Below, piece by piece: positions 15,277 through 27,834 of a stretch of DNA of 64,000 nucleotides. The DNA lies in the NCBI GenBank assembly GCA_921293015.1, contig OV121081.1, forward strand, positions 46,029,877 to 46,093,876, read 5' to 3'. Both the position numbers and the translations under genes were made by a program. Position 1 is the first letter of the stretch. Each line of letters starts with the position of its first letter. Source of the DNA: Phorcus lineatus. Taxonomy: Eukaryota > Mollusca > Gastropoda > Trochida > Trochidae. The notes under the pieces were generated by a model that saw nothing but the letters and a program-made list of their open reading frames with translations, was not told the origin of the DNA and did no database searches.

Positions 15277-15500
15277 CTTGAGGAAAGAGAACCCTGTTAT
15301 TTTGGACAAACACCTGTCCGTAACAGAGAGGGTAGTGAAAAGCTTGTCGCTCCAGTGTGTCTGTATGTCTGTGTGTCTGAGGGAGTGAGTGTCCGCAGAG
15401 TACTGTTTGTCTGTCTACTGTCTTCTGATCTGGTCAACACGCAAATGTCAGACCTGACTGAGACGCACGCAGCCACAATACAGGTGTAGTGTCATAGACG
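15277..15500 (-). other. possible minus-strand untranslated first exon
   Basis: Read on the minus strand, this balanced-composition block, rich in CAGACA/CTCACT-type words, ends CTCAAG|GTGAGTGA, a near-perfect donor, at 15277/15276. It stands out in very AT-rich DNA and has no long open frame. That pattern fits a 5' UTR exon of a gene running leftward, but I see no coding exon for it in 1-15 kb. Confidence 0.2.
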
Positions 15501-15879
15501 AGGCAAAAACACAGCTTATTAATAAAAAACGAATCCAGACCTTGTCGGGCGATTATCGTCACTAGGTTGATCAAAACGATTTCTTTCGTTGGTAATAACG
15601 ATTTGCACGGAGAAATGGACTTAATTTGTCATTCATAGCTTTAGATATATTAGATATGGACCATTTTTATTATGTTTAAAAAAATACGGCTCTGAAGTGT
15701 TTCTTGGTGAATCAAACGTTGGCGTATTTACATGGTACTTGTAGGAAGTATGGTACCATGGCGGTGAGTGGACACATAATCGTTGGATAGACATGAGAAG
15801 CGATGATAGAAGACGGACTAGGGGCGGGGACCTCGTCTGTTCACTGCACAGTGTCTGGTCATTCGACCTTCCTGTCTGC

Positions 15880-16680
15880 AAGAGACGGAACAGACTCAGA
15901 CGGTTCTTAACTAGATTAAAATTCATGCTATGAAATAATTACAATGAACGCAATTTTTCCTCGTTGTCCCAATTTAAAATTGTTTCACAGTCTTCTTAAG
16001 CCGAACCTACAGACTCAAATGAATTCTCAAGTAGATGAGAGATTGTGTTATGAACAAATTACAATTAACGCAATATAAACAGTTTGATAAAGTCATTTTT
16101 AGAGAGCTATACTTACTAAATCAGACAGAACACACTCAAACGAATTCTCAAATAGTTGAGAGATTATGTTATGAAGTTATTACAATGAAAACAATTCTTC
16201 CCCGTTGTCCTATTTTTTAATTGATTTGCAAGGTTTATTCAGAGATCTTTACTTACTAAAGCAGACATATGAGTGATTGAAATGTTAGGAAATAATTACA
16301 ATGAGAACAATTTCCCCACGTCGTCTTATTTTTTAATTGATTTGCAAGGTTTATTCAGAGATCTTGACTTACTAAAGCAGACAGAAAAGACTAAAACGAT
16401 TTCTCATCCAGATGAGAGATTATGCCATGGAATGATTACGATGAAAGCAATTTTTCTCGTCCCATTTTTAATTGATTTGCAAATCTTATTCTGAGGTCTA
16501 GACGTACTCATGCAGGCAAGACAGACTCAAATTAGTTCTCTCGAATAGATTAAAATTCGTGCTATGAAATAATTACAATGAACAAATTTAACTCATTAAC
16601 AAATTTTAAAAATTGATTTTCAAGTCCTATTCAGAGATCTAAACTTACTAAGACAGACGAAAGGGACTTAAACGGATTCA
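15880..16680. repeat. degenerate tandem repeat, 116-141 bp units, about 6 copies
   Basis: Recurring words are ATAATTACAATGAA, TTCAGAGATCT, ACTTACTAAAGCAGACAGA and TTTTTAATTGATTTGCAA. Copies of the 'GAGATCT' word lie at 16101, 16241, 16357, about 16493 and 16633. Unit length varies through small deletions. Confidence 0.75.
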
Positions 16681-16854
16681 CAACTTCTGATCTGAAATTC
16701 CGATCCGTGAATGTGTATACTGAAGGAGTCTTATAAAGTAAAGACCCTATTACTCAAGTCTTGATTTAAGCGATAAGACATAAAATTACATGGGTGAAGT
16801 AAAAGTACGTACTTTCAGTTGATATGAAATATCAAACATATAACATAGTAACTA

Positions 16855-17120
16855 AGTGAGTGAATTTAGAGGGAGTAAGTGGGTTTAGAGTGAATGAGTA
16901 AGTGAGTTTAGAGTGCGTGAATTGATGGCTGGTGGGTCTGTGAGTGAGTGAGATAGTTAAGATTGAGTGAGTGAGTTTAGTGTGTGTGAATGAGTGAATT
17001 TAGTGTGTGTTTAGAGTGCGTGAATTGATGGCTGGTGGGTCTGTGAGTGAGTGAGATAGTTAAGATTGAGTGAGTGAGTTTATTGTGTGTGAATGAGTGA
17101 ATTTAATGTGTGGTGAGAGT
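16855..17120. repeat. GAGT-rich repeat with 103-bp duplication
   Basis: (GTGA/GAGT)n simple sequence holds two copies, 103 bp apart (from 16907 and 17010), of a block with GAGTGCGTGAATTGATGGCT and GGTGGGTCTGTGAGTGAG. Confidence 0.8.
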
Positions 17121-17823
17121 GAGTGAGTGGTTTGGTGAAAAATTAATGTCGGGTGATCATGTCAGGGTATTTCTTAATACACACTTTGATTGGCTGAAAT
17201 ATGTAACTGGCAGTTCAATTTTTTTAAAATTCTAAACATTTCGGAAATTCCTTTTAAAAAACTATCCGAAATGAAACCTTTCATCGCTTACTAGTATGGG
17301 AAGTCTTGCATCGGAATAACGAGGTAGTTTTAAGTCTATCAGGGAATGATTATTTGTGATTCTGTAGCAAGGCATTTCAAACTCGAAGCGGCTTCATTTC
17401 TCAATGTTTATCTGTGAGGCTAACTTCAAGCAATTTTGTCAAATTGTACATACATGAAACATAATACACTCATTAACATGCTTCAAATGTATTGTGAAAT
17501 AATGATGTAGTAATGATGTATCTATGTAGGCAAGAAACCTTTCGAATTTCGCTTCCGCAACAATACATAGAGGATATTATATTAGTGTTCATAACATACT
17601 TTGTTAACGACAGGAGTGATTTGATATCAGTATTTCCGAGCGAAAATGTTGTAAACATAGTATGTCATTTGTACGAGTAAGATATTCTGTCGCGAAATAA
17701 ACGAAAATAATCAAAATCAAGCTAAGAATATAGGCCGATATAGGAAGTGCGATATCAGCAATATTCAAAGTTTGCATAGAACCTCAAAACCAAAAACGGC
17801 GCTGCCTACACTGTGGATAAGAT

Positions 17824-18120
17824 ATGGATGAAGAAACGGAACATAAGAGGACATTTCTCTTTATCCTCACTAAAGAGATAAAGGTACATTCAAAAGATGC
17901 ACAAATTCATGGAGTCCTCTGCAACAGTCAATATTTCAGATGTTTGACATCCTTTTGTGACTTCTCCCACCGTAACTTTATCATTAAGGATTGCACCGTA
18001 GTTGGAGGGAATAAGAATTTTATTGAAAGTGAGTGCACGTGTCCTCATATATGTCCTAAAATAGCCAACTTGAAACGTGAAAGTGTGCCACAAAGCCGTT
18101 TATGTCTATCGTGTAATTAA
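17824..18120 (+). CDS. unassigned 98-codon Cys-rich reading frame
   Basis: The frame starts MDEETEHKRTFLF and ends in a Cys-rich stretch (ECTCPHICPKIA, then LCLSCN). The last 32 residues carry six of the nine or so cysteines. Codon choice looks less AT-biased than the flanks. I do not recognise a domain. There is no signal peptide or membrane segment. It may be a small gene, a decayed exon or chance. Confidence 0.22.
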   Translation: MDEETEHKRTFLFILTKEIKVHSKDAQIHGVLCNSQYFRCLTSFCDFSHRNFIIKDCTVVGGNKNFIESECTCPHICPKIANLKRESVPQSRLCLSCN

Positions 18121-18244
18121 CAAAATATCATTGATCTCAGGAAGTTCAGTTACGTTCGTCACTTTGTTCTTATGAGACATATCGTCTTGAATAGAATAAC
18201 TTCTATATTTAACTTCATTTGTAGCATCATTCCTCATATAAATT

Positions 18245-18352
18245 AATCATAATAACACAATAGATAATATCATAATAACACAATACATTCTATCTTAATA
18301 ACACAATATATATTATCTTAACAACACAATATATACTATCTGAATTGAACAG
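18245..18352. repeat. ~30-bp tandem repeat
   Basis: Four units of TAATAACACAATA plus a TATCTTA-like spacer, about 28-31 bp each. Confidence 0.75.
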
Positions 18353-18354
18353 TA

Positions 18355-20350
18355 TATACTCAAAATACATATTGAAAAAAGAGGAATTATAGACCCAATA
18401 TCGTAAACATAATCTATGAGTTTGAGCATGATAGATAAAAAAAAATTGATTGAGTTTGACATTTTTAATGTATTTTGTTGTTTATTGCATTGTTTTCGAA
18501 ACACCTATTGATTCTCTAAAAATGTCAAAGTGTTGGTTATTATTTCATTTCTCGACGTCCCATGTCAACGTCATAAATGTATTAAAAATGTAAAAACTAT
18601 TAAACAAAATTTAGTAGCGAAAATTAAGATGGAAAATCAAAGATTGCTGACACAGAGGGAAAGGGCAATCTCATACAGAATTAGCTGATACATCACGCTT
18701 TATTGACATCGTAACGGGCGGTTGTGTTTTAAGTTGTTCAATCGGCGATAAGCCTTAGGAGCTAAACGATAACTATGGAGCTAAAATGTTTTATGCCAGT
18801 TCCAATGTACCACTTACGATGTTATGTTATATGTCGAAATTTAGTGGTCTCTCACTCCACCTGAACATAGTTGTCGTTAGCGCATGTACATATCTTAAGG
18901 GCACTATATCACGGTTTTCCGATCTATCTATGGAAATCGAATACTTATTGTTCTTTACAACTGACTTGTTTTGAACAATGAAAAAGTTGAGACGACCGAT
19001 GTAGGCTTAGAGATATAAAAACAGCTATTGTCAGCTGTGAACAAAATGAAAAACATGGACAGTTGAAAACGGCTGAACTAGTATTGTGTGCAGCTTTTGA
19101 ATTTAACTAAACTCTGAACTGAGAATAAAGGAAGAAATAGTGTTTATGAAAGTAATCTTGTAACATAAACATATTATTAGTATTGTTAATAGATTAAGAT
19201 AGCGGCTGCCGTTTTTGCTCTTCTGGCTGTTATGAAAATTTGATATTTCCTATATCGTAGTTCATGCGGATTTAATGCAAAGTTTCATTAAATACTTCTG
19301 GTCTTTTAGAATCAACATTTATAATCGGATTACGTTTGTTAAATAACATACAAGTTAACTTAATTTACTGTGGATCGTTAGAAATATCGAGAGATGAGCG
19401 TGATCTATTTATCACCATATTTGCTACAACAGTTTCTGTTGTCTCCGGGTTTATTAGATAATGTATAAGTAAATATATTACATGCAATAATGATGAATAT
19501 ACCCGTAATCCGATGATAGTATAAGAAGTAAATACTTATTAATAAATGGTAAGTAGTCTTCCCAATTAGAGTAAAACTTGGTGTAACTTACTTTTGAGAA
19601 ATATGAAGTAGAAATACTAAAAGGAATCGCACTTAAAAAGTCAATGAAGGAAAGAAGCCGTTTCATTCCTACGAAAAGTTCGATGGTTGAGTGGGTAAGC
19701 AGTTGGTATGTTCAGTGCTAGCAATATTGAGTGCTGGTTCGATTTCCGCAAGGGACTCTATCTAAATATAAGGATTGTATTAATGTAGATAATTACACAT
19801 GTTCACTATCTAAATGGCCTGTATTTCTAAATTGTTTCGTGATAGTGGAACATTCAACAATTAATCATTTCCTTTGATCTGAAAAAGAAGGCAGTTATAA
19901 GGAAATTTCATAAATTGGATATTTCTTTGCAAATCCACATATTTAGATCTTAAACTCGCCGTGTTCACTCACTGATCCAAATTAAAATTATTTCTGTAAT
20001 TAAATCCTTAGAGTTTTATAACTTGTTAGAAAACAATTAATTTTCAACCAACGTTCAAACATAGAATCAAACAAACACTTATCTCCCTTAACGTCAAAAA
20101 GCCTAACACATTCAAATAAATTTGTTGGAAAAAGAATTGCGTTGTATAAATGTTCATGCTAAAAACTATGAACTTGATTTAGGTCTCGAACTGACAGCCC
20201 ATAAAGTCATAAGCTTAACAGTAATAAATCATTTTCAGCAAGAAAAAATAAAGGAAAGTTTTTTCTATTATTCTGTCAACAATTGAACCGTCTTAAGTTT
20301 GTCCAGACGGCGCAGAAAACAACTATTTCCCCAGAAACATAAAGAGTTTT
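18355..20350. other. intergenic, nothing recognised except a SINE-like head at 19.7 kb
   Basis: AT-rich sequence. The frames seen are 62-63 codons and resemble no family. Confidence 0.5.
19670..19760 (+). mobile_element. tRNA-like SINE head of another family
   Basis: TGGTTGAGTGGGTAAGC resembles an A box. GGTTCGATTTCCG about 50 bp later resembles a B box. The spacing suits a tRNA with a long variable arm (Leu/Ser type), but no full cloverleaf can be folded by eye. A SINE head is more likely than a working tRNA gene. Confidence 0.45.
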
Positions 20351-20351
20351 T

Positions 20352-20412
20352 GCGGGTGGAAGGGGGTGGGGGGTGGGGGGTTGGGGGGGGGGGTTGGGGG
20401 GGGGGGTTGAGG
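20352..20412. repeat. G-rich tract
   Basis: Runs of 4-11 G separated by single T or TT. It could fold into a G-quadruplex on the plus strand. A matching C run of about 14 is at 23277-23290. Confidence 0.85.
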
Positions 20413-20479
20413 ATGGTTATTCTTTTATTACGGTGAGCCTGTTACTTACATGTATAGAGTCCGTCCGCCATGTTGTTTC

Positions 20480-20862
20480 TTCGGGGGGTGACATGACAAA
20501 ATGCGCTGTACTTTTCCTTATTGTAAAACATTATACAATATGAATAGATATGATATCCACATTTTCACAAATGAATTATAATAAGACTAATCAACAATGC
20601 TTTGTAATGCCATGGCACGGCTTTTCACACTCGTATCGCCGATGAATGGCTTCACTTCTCATTGTTGTGGGGTTTTTTTACCGAGTGTGGGCTCTTATCA
20701 ATCAAGCTGTCGAATCCAATTCATCAAAAAATGTTACTCTCAGTAACATGATTCATATTGGTTATTTTATGATAATGTACTAATGATATATATGAATAAA
20801 CAGGAATTTCCCCTTAAATTTCTTTTCCACCAAAAACAAATCTGATAGGACTGTTCTTTTAA
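20480..20862 (+). mobile_element. MITE-like repeat family F3
   Basis: The block has TGACAAAATGCGCTGTACTT, AAGACTAATCAACAATGC, GGCTTTTCACACTCG, GAATGGCTTCACTTC and GATATATATGAATAAACA, and ends CTGATAGGACTGTTCTTTTAA. Two more copies are at 33.2 and 44.8 kb. No coding capacity. Confidence 0.65.
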
Positions 20863-20864
20863 AG

Positions 20865-23790
20865 GACCGCAGGGTGTTTTTGATGTTGTTTATACGCTTT
20901 GGATACATGTCAAAATACCAAATGTGCTGATATACATAAATATCGCTTTTCTTGCATATTAATCCCCAAATGCCATATGTGTAATTTATAGTTTCCGATT
21001 GCGGGATGATTAGAGTTCGAACTAGTGAATGAATGTCCATTCACATTTGCGCAAACTGTTATTATGCATTCTTAAAACAGTTTTGAAGATGCCGTTACAA
21101 AAGTCGACGTATAAAACGTTTGTGTAACGCCAAAAAGATTCCAAGGCATTCTTTTCTAAAAGATAGATTCAACGGAACTTGGTGATGACAAATTTGTGAT
21201 GTAGTTATACCATTACCTTTTGGTTCGAGACTATTTGCAGAGCTTCCCATATGACGGGGTTAGAGATTATATTATAAATCACAAGTAAAAAAACACAAGA
21301 GAGTGCTATGTGATGTGACTCGAACTTGTGCATATTGGAACTTGTGAAATATACCTGCAATTCTGTCGTCGGGTAATTAAAGAAATGTGTGAGTTATGAA
21401 TATTTGTCATGGTAAAACAATGTATTCTAGCAAATAAAAAGCCTGTACGGTAAAACCAGTGGCACTCGTAAGCTTAGATTAAACTGACAATTTGCCGTAT
21501 ATGTATCTAATTGACACTCCGTAACCTGTATGATAATATTATTTTGCTTTTATACTTATCAAAACACCAAAAATTAAGATATTTATAAATGATTATATAT
21601 ATGTTCATCTATCCACTCAAATCTCACATTCTATCTGCGTTTGACAAATTGTGCTCCGCGTTGTCCTGTTTTCGATCAGAATCATGACTTCATACCTCTA
21701 TATAGATATTGTCACTCTAATTCCTTTTCTAATTGTTTCCCTTCTATTCTGTACAAAGAAAGTTGTATGCATCTAGTTATTATCATACTTTCCATCAGAA
21801 TTCAAATTCAAACAATTTTTAGCAACATCAAATGTAAATCTAATTAAATCGGTTGCAAATTTTCCAAAACGTAAATTATATACAAGTTTGGTCAATATGT
21901 TGATTATAATCAACTACTTCTTGAAGTAGAGACGAAAGCCTGTATGCAGCTTCTGAAACATGTACCTTATATACTTTCAATGTATATTAACACCCTTTAA
22001 CCTTTGGGAAGGAATAAAACTTTTCAAAAATAAGGTTCTTTTAAGAAGTATGTCATATGTGACTTCAACAACATACTTTAATGCACTCTTTAACTGAATC
22101 TGATCTCTATCATATCCCCTTTCTTTAGATTTAAAAATATGATAGATTAATTTAATGTTTACCCATTTTTTAAAAGCTTTAACTATGTCGCGTTTCATTT
22201 TCATATCAGGCTTTATTCAGTATTTGTTTGTGATATACTGCTTTTTTGTAAAAGAAAAACCCAATCACTTTCCAAGTCGTATGACATTGTAGAAATTGTA
22301 TCGAGATGCCAAAACTTTATGGATGATAAAATTCTTTATTCTGGTGAAAATAAAGAAGTTAATCATCCATAAGGTTGTGTTACATTCAATGGTAATATAT
22401 CATTTTTCATCGTGTGTGTTTAGTCACATAATTAAATACAACACCCACAGACAGCAATTTACAGCTGCATTCCGAATTCTCTTCACATACCTCCCTCTCA
22501 TAGTGCGAATACGTATAATGTTTTCTTTTTGGTTTCTTTAAAGTATCATAGCATGAAAAAATTAAAACCTTCAATGATGTCTTTTATGGCCAGTAGTGAC
22601 AATAAAATGTTTCATAACATAATTCAATTTCACACCATACGGTGAACTGTAACAGTTTTGTGACTGATGTGACCAGGGTAAAAATTTCGAAGACTCTAGT
22701 TTAAAATGTCCTTGAAAAAAATCTAAAAGCTTATTAAGTTTGTGATGTAGTTTATCATATAACCATGTTATGTATGTATGATACTATTTGTTTCAATAAG
22801 TAGATTGGGAAAATTATATTTCAAATTTAATGAAATCCAAATTTTGAAAATCTGATCCCATCCGTCTATTTCTTTGTGCCTAAATTCGAAAATTGCATCA
22901 TCTGACGATCCAATGCTGAATTGCAGAATAATCATACTCCACGTGGACATAGGAAGATTTATTGCAAGTGCAAATGAAGTAAAGCAAATGAAAACCAAAT
23001 TACATGGTATTTCAATTAAGATACACAGGTAGGAGAACAAACTTCCGGGATCCAGCTGTCCACGTCTTGTCCTTGTTTTGACTTTTCTGTTAAGAATATC
23101 ACATAAGATAGCTATGAGTCGATGTGTTGAATACAGGAGCTACCAGTCTAGCAATTCATTAATTTGATGTTTATAGCTAGATTGTGACTCATATTTTCTT
23201 TTTAAAACGGACTTTGTCGTTGCAAGTTCGTCGGTAAGTTGAAAGTACGTAAATTGGTCTTCCCACATAAATACAACCCCCCCCCCCCCCACCCTCCCCT
23301 TAATCCTTTCAGCAAACCCATAACATGTATTTCACAAAACCCTCACTAAAATCACAAAAGGCATGCAAATGAAAACACCGATGTACCACATACTGAGTGG
23401 AAAATTGACTTGTTTTCTTCAGCACAGTTTCAACAGAACAACAGCATTTCCGACTAAGCTAACGAATTATTGTAATGAATTATCAGGTTCAGCATCTAGA
23501 CCAGTGTCCACTTCTGGATCTTGACCGGTAGATGACCAGACTGACAAATGGACATGTCCTCCCCACCTCCGCCCTTCAGAGTCCAGCCTGTCATATCTAC
23601 AGCTCTTTTGTTTCCTTGGAATGAACATCAACGACCTGAAGAACTGATTTAGGTGTAGTTTGACGAGTCAGCATCATTGTTTGTGCCACTATCTCTCTTC
23701 ATATTGGTAAAAGATGGATTCTGGAATATGATGAGCTTATCGGACTAAGTAGTTGGATTGATCTTCGTTCATATCGATATTTTTTTTCAC
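20865..23790. other. intergenic, possible decayed F1 pieces
   Basis: Weak F1-like words are at 21645-21730 and 22028-22085 (TATGTCATATGTGACTTCAA). A 90-codon minus-strand frame at 22768-23040 (containing QFSIGSSDDAIFEF) is not assignable. Confidence 0.45.
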
Positions 23791-23791
23791 A

Positions 23792-24059
23792 GAAGATGTA
23801 AGACTCACTATTCTTTACAGAATACTCTACATATGGTACTGAAGATGTAAGACTAACGCTTCTTCACAGAATACTCTACATATGGTACTGAAGATGTAAG
23901 ACTCACGATTCTTCACAGAATACTCTACATATGGTACTGAAGATGTAAGACTCACGATTCTTCACAGAATACTCTACATATGGTACTGAAGATGTAATAC
24001 TAACGCTTCTTCACAGAATACTCTACATATGGTACTGAAGATGTAAGACTAACGCTTCC
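23792..24059. repeat. 49-bp tandem array, 5.5 copies
   Basis: The unit starts GAAGATGTAAGACTCAC and includes CACAGAATACTCTACATATG. Steps are exactly 49 bp with 1-4 substitutions between copies, so the array is young. Confidence 0.92.
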
Positions 24060-25034
24060 AAAGTTTCTCACGTATTTTGCAACCAAAAATATTTTTACAT
24101 TTATTACTAATCACAACGTCCTTTCATTATCAATATTGTTAATCAACCTTTACAAGGACGTTAATTTGTCAAATGATGAAAAAATATCATTCAAGCTTTC
24201 TCTTCGTCATATATCATATAAATCATATATATATCATCATAGGATGGTCGTACTCGATCGCTTTAGTTGCAATTAATCTGCCTTATCACTATTTACATAT
24301 TAGATTATTGTATACCTTAGATTCTGAGAATAAATGGAAGGAATCATCAGATTGTTAAAGAAAATATACTCAAAAGTTGAGATTTAGATTTCAATTCTTA
24401 CAATGTGGCGTATATAAATGAGTGTCAACTGTAACAACTAAAATAAATCATACACCACTGTTAAGCATAATGTGCATATCTACCTACATTCAAAGAATAT
24501 TTTGTTAAAACGTTATTTTTTTTATTTGCAATGGCATTAGACATGTAGTCGAAATTTGGTGTTGGAAATATTCATAGTTAACGAAGTATCTTCGCTAATG
24601 CCAGCAAAAATGTCAATTTTATACAGAGCTCGGTTCCGATGGAAAGAGGTGGAAATAAAGTGAGAGTTAGGAAAATTTCGAATCTTCAGCTATTAGCGAT
24701 CAGCTGTATCCTGTTTTTTTTCGTACAGAGTTTAAACTTTTTTCTCTCTAATGTGTTACCTTTTTTATTTCTCCAAAATATATAGAGGGTGTTTTAAAAG
24801 AGTTTACTTAGGTGTTTGGCATCGAGTGTCATGATAAAGTTGATATCATGTAATCGTTGTGGCAATTGTCCGGTGGCAATCGTCCTGCTGATTAACAACT
24901 TTACACAATGTTACTCGGTGTATTAAAGCTGGTACTTTGCAAACTCCATTACGTTTTCATTATATTATAATAATATGTGATCCAAAAGTGATTTCTGATA
25001 AGCAATGTGACCCTCATTTGGTTACAAAGGGGAA

Positions 25035-25166
25035 AGGGGCAGGATATGGTTACCGCGTTCGGCTTCGGGTCAAGAGGTCTGTGGTTTAAATTCCTCCGTC
25101 TGCAGAAGAAAACATTAAAACTACATGCACTGAGGTTTGGGTGCAATGCTACACGCAGCGCAGTAG
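25035..25166 (+). mobile_element. decayed tRNA-Arg SINE fragment
   Basis: The segment GTTACCGCGTTCGGCTTCGGGTC, then a degenerate B box and the GTTTGGGTGCAATGCTACAC body motif, matches the SINE seen at 60.3 kb with heavy divergence. The 3' half and tail are absent. It is the only clear copy outside the transporter gene in this window. Confidence 0.7.
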
Positions 25167-25404
25167 CAAAGGAATATATGACGTGACGTTCAAATCTCCT
25201 TTCCAAAAGAACATCTTTATCTCTGAAATGCCAAAATCATGTAGTTTCATGTTTTTAATTGTAAATGAAAAACGGCCTTATGAATATCAAAAGATGGAAT
25301 TCTCCGTCCTATTTACATCTACACCAGTTAATTAACTATCCAAAAACTACAAACCCATATTAGTCGTTATATCTGCTGTAATTAGATTCCTAATATAACA
25401 TTGG

Positions 25405-25591
25405 AGTCATTGGCGCACGCCAATGTCCGGTTTTCGAGAAAAAATCCCGACTTTAACTTGTATATTGCCACTTATCTGGACTGACAACCATTGAGATGTT
25501 AATTTTCAGAAACACACGTCTTCTTTATCAAACAAAACTATTTATGAAGTTTTAGATATTTGACCCCAATAACATACTCTGTGCCCCTTAA
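25405..25591 (+). mobile_element. F1 MITE fragment
   Basis: CGCCAATGTCCGGTTTTCGA, then ATTTGACCCCAATAACATAC, TCTGTGCCCC and TTAA. Same signature and order as the 13.8- and 40.8-kb copies. The left end is unclear. Confidence 0.65.
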
Positions 25592-25718
25592 GTATTACTT
25601 ACACATTGAGATATGAATGCCAATGTCAAGGAATGGTACGGTCCTAGATATCAAATGAGATATTATTCTGAAACAAAAGCCCTGCTTGATATTACATACA
25701 ATGCTCTACCGTTTCAAA

Positions 25719-26036
25719 CAAATTGTTTATCTAGAATCCATTCTCACAGTTATCAGTGGTAGTCATACTTGTCGTTGAAACATATACATGCATCAAGTTG
25801 TTTATCTAGGATCCATTCTCACAGTTATCAGTGGTAGTCATACTTGTGGTTGACACATATACATGCATCAAGTTGTTTATCTAGGATCCACTCTCACAGT
25901 TATCAGTGGTAGTCATACTTGTCGTTGACACATATACATGCATCAAGTTGTTTATCTAGGATCCATTCTCACAGTTATCAGTGGTAGTCATACTTGTCGT
26001 TGAAACATATACATGCATCAAGTTGTTTATCTACAC
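25719..26036. repeat. 75-bp tandem array, 4.2 copies
   Basis: The unit starts CAAGTTGTTTATCTAGGATC and includes ACAGTTATCAGTGGTAGTCA. Copies begin at 25719, 25794, 25869, 25944 and 26019 and differ at a few bases only. Confidence 0.93.
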
Positions 26037-26097
26037 TATCAACTCAAATTCTATCTTCTAACTGTTTAAGATAAGTTTCTAAAATATCTCTTGACTA

Positions 26098-26255
26098 CTT
26101 TATGGGTGTCATCGTCTGGTTGTCAATCCGTATCATGACTTGATACTATTATATCGTCATTTTACTGAGTCAATACCTTTAAAATGATAGCCAGTATTTA
26201 ACGATAAAATGGCAGTGTTGATAAAGTTTGTCATATGCGACTATAAAATGCTCGG
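26098..26255 (+). mobile_element. diverged F1 fragment
   Basis: GTGTCATCGTCTGGTTGTCA then TCATGACTTGATAC, and GATAAAGTTTGTCATATGCG further on, follow the F1 order with strong divergence. A similar weak match is at 21645-21730 (GCGTTGTCCTGTTTTCGATC). Confidence 0.4.
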
Positions 26256-26599
26256 AACAAAAAAAACCTTTAACTAGAGGCATCGTTTCTGTAGTTCATC
26301 GGGTATTTGCCGATCTATCATTTTTAAGACAGTAATATCCAAGATGTTTTTGTAAACATTGTCATAACATTAGTGCCATTATACTCAAAGCTTAGTTCAA
26401 TTTTTTTTAATCACTGTCAATTTATAGAAAATAAATTTTGGGTCGCAGTTCTCCACCCCTATACATTTAAATTACTGGTTGGCAATTGTCCTGGGTGGTA
26501 ATTGTCGTTCTGTGCTCCAAGTTCGCACAGTCACCGAGTCTATAATATACACTTCTAATTTGTAATGGTATGACTATCAAGAAATGCATGAAACCATTT

Positions 26600-26730
26600 A
26601 GTCACCAACTTCCTTCTCGTAACGTCTTTTGGTTTGACGCGACCAGGAATCGAACATCGGACAACCGATTGATGAGTAGACACCCTATTGACTGAACTAA
26701 ATCTCTGATGATACTGTTTTTGTGATGAAA
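26600..26730 (-). mobile_element. tRNA-derived SINE-like segment
   Basis: On the minus strand TTTAGTTCAGTCAATAGGG is A-box-like and TGTTCGATTCCTGG is B-box-like, separated by a tRNA-like anticodon arm region. Acceptor pairing is poor and the CCA-proximal end is not clean. I therefore call it a SINE or tRNA relic rather than a tRNA gene. Confidence 0.45.
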
Positions 26731-26986
26731 GAGATGTTTTTTGTGAAGAAAATACTCTTGGGTACTTCAACGCAAAGTCAATGTTTGTGCAGACATCGAT
26801 TCTAACTGGAGTTTGTGAAACCATTAGTCCAACTAAGAAAGTGGTTAGGAAATGAGGACAATATAACAGATAACATTAAAACATGATTCGTTGCAAGATT
26901 TGTTGATGAAATAAGAAATATCTTTGTCCCTACCACGGAGTAATAATATACGTATGAAGACTCTGCGGGGCAGTTTAAGTATCCAC

Positions 26987-27363
26987 ATTATTACCCATAT
27001 GGTCAATCATAAGTGATGACATATTTTCAATATGAGCACATGTGCACATATCACTTTTGCCTAGCAACGATTGTTTTTGCGCGAGTTACCGCATTTTGTC
27101 GTCTGTGACGTCATAAAACCATTGTTCGTGACGTCACTGTGGCGGGCCGTCGCAAGGAAAGCAGGCCGTTTTCTGAATATTGCAGTGCATTTTATATTGA
27201 ATAGAATCGGTAATAAAGAAATTATTACCCTCGGAAGTGTGTCATATGACTTTTACGAAACTCGTGCGAATTTATGTATAACCCTCGCTCTCGCTCGGGT
27301 AATACAAAAATTCACACTCGTTTCGTAAAAGTCATGTGACACAGTTCCTCGGGTAATAATCTC
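26987..27363. mobile_element. dispersed repeat with 146-bp terminal hairpin (copy 1)
   Basis: About 374 bp match the 63.1-kb copy from ATTACCCATATGG to GGTAATAATCTC. The right part (27218-27363) is a near-palindrome. Each arm of about 68 bp contains GTGTGTCATATGACTTTTAC or its complement, around a centre of CTCGCTCTCGCTCGGG. ATTATTACCC at the left edge and GGGTAATAAT at the right edge are also inverted. Non-coding. Confidence 0.75.
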
Positions 27364-27834
27364 TATTTAATACTCGTCCGTGTAAGATACCGCAGTGTAA
27401 TATTCATACGGCAATATTAAACTAGTGTAATACCGCACCAAGTATGATGTCAAAATATTACGTGGTTGTTACGTCAGAATTTTAGCACTGCCGTCACATA
27501 TGCAGCCAAGTCGTAGAAATGTTTCTTTCGACACTTTCGACAATCATGTTTGATTACTGGGGTCTAGATCTAGTAATAAACAGAATACTAAACTCCCTTC
27601 AATTAATACTAATTTTATTAAATTCGTTAATTATGTGGTATCAAACTCGCTTTCTTTCGCTTTATACTTAATCATTAACTCGTTTAATGAAAATAGTATG
27701 AAATGGAAGCTCGTTTAGTATCCTCTATTTATATGTGTAATTAACTTAAAGCTGTGAACAGAGAAATCGACTTTATGAGATCAAGGCTGAATAAGAACAT
27801 TTAAAGTGACCAGACAGGACTAATGCTTCCATTT

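Noticed and set aside
22768-23040. 90-codon minus-strand frame containing QFSIGSSDDAIFEF
   Set aside because: Looks vaguely domain-like but I cannot place it in a family and see no convincing splice sites.
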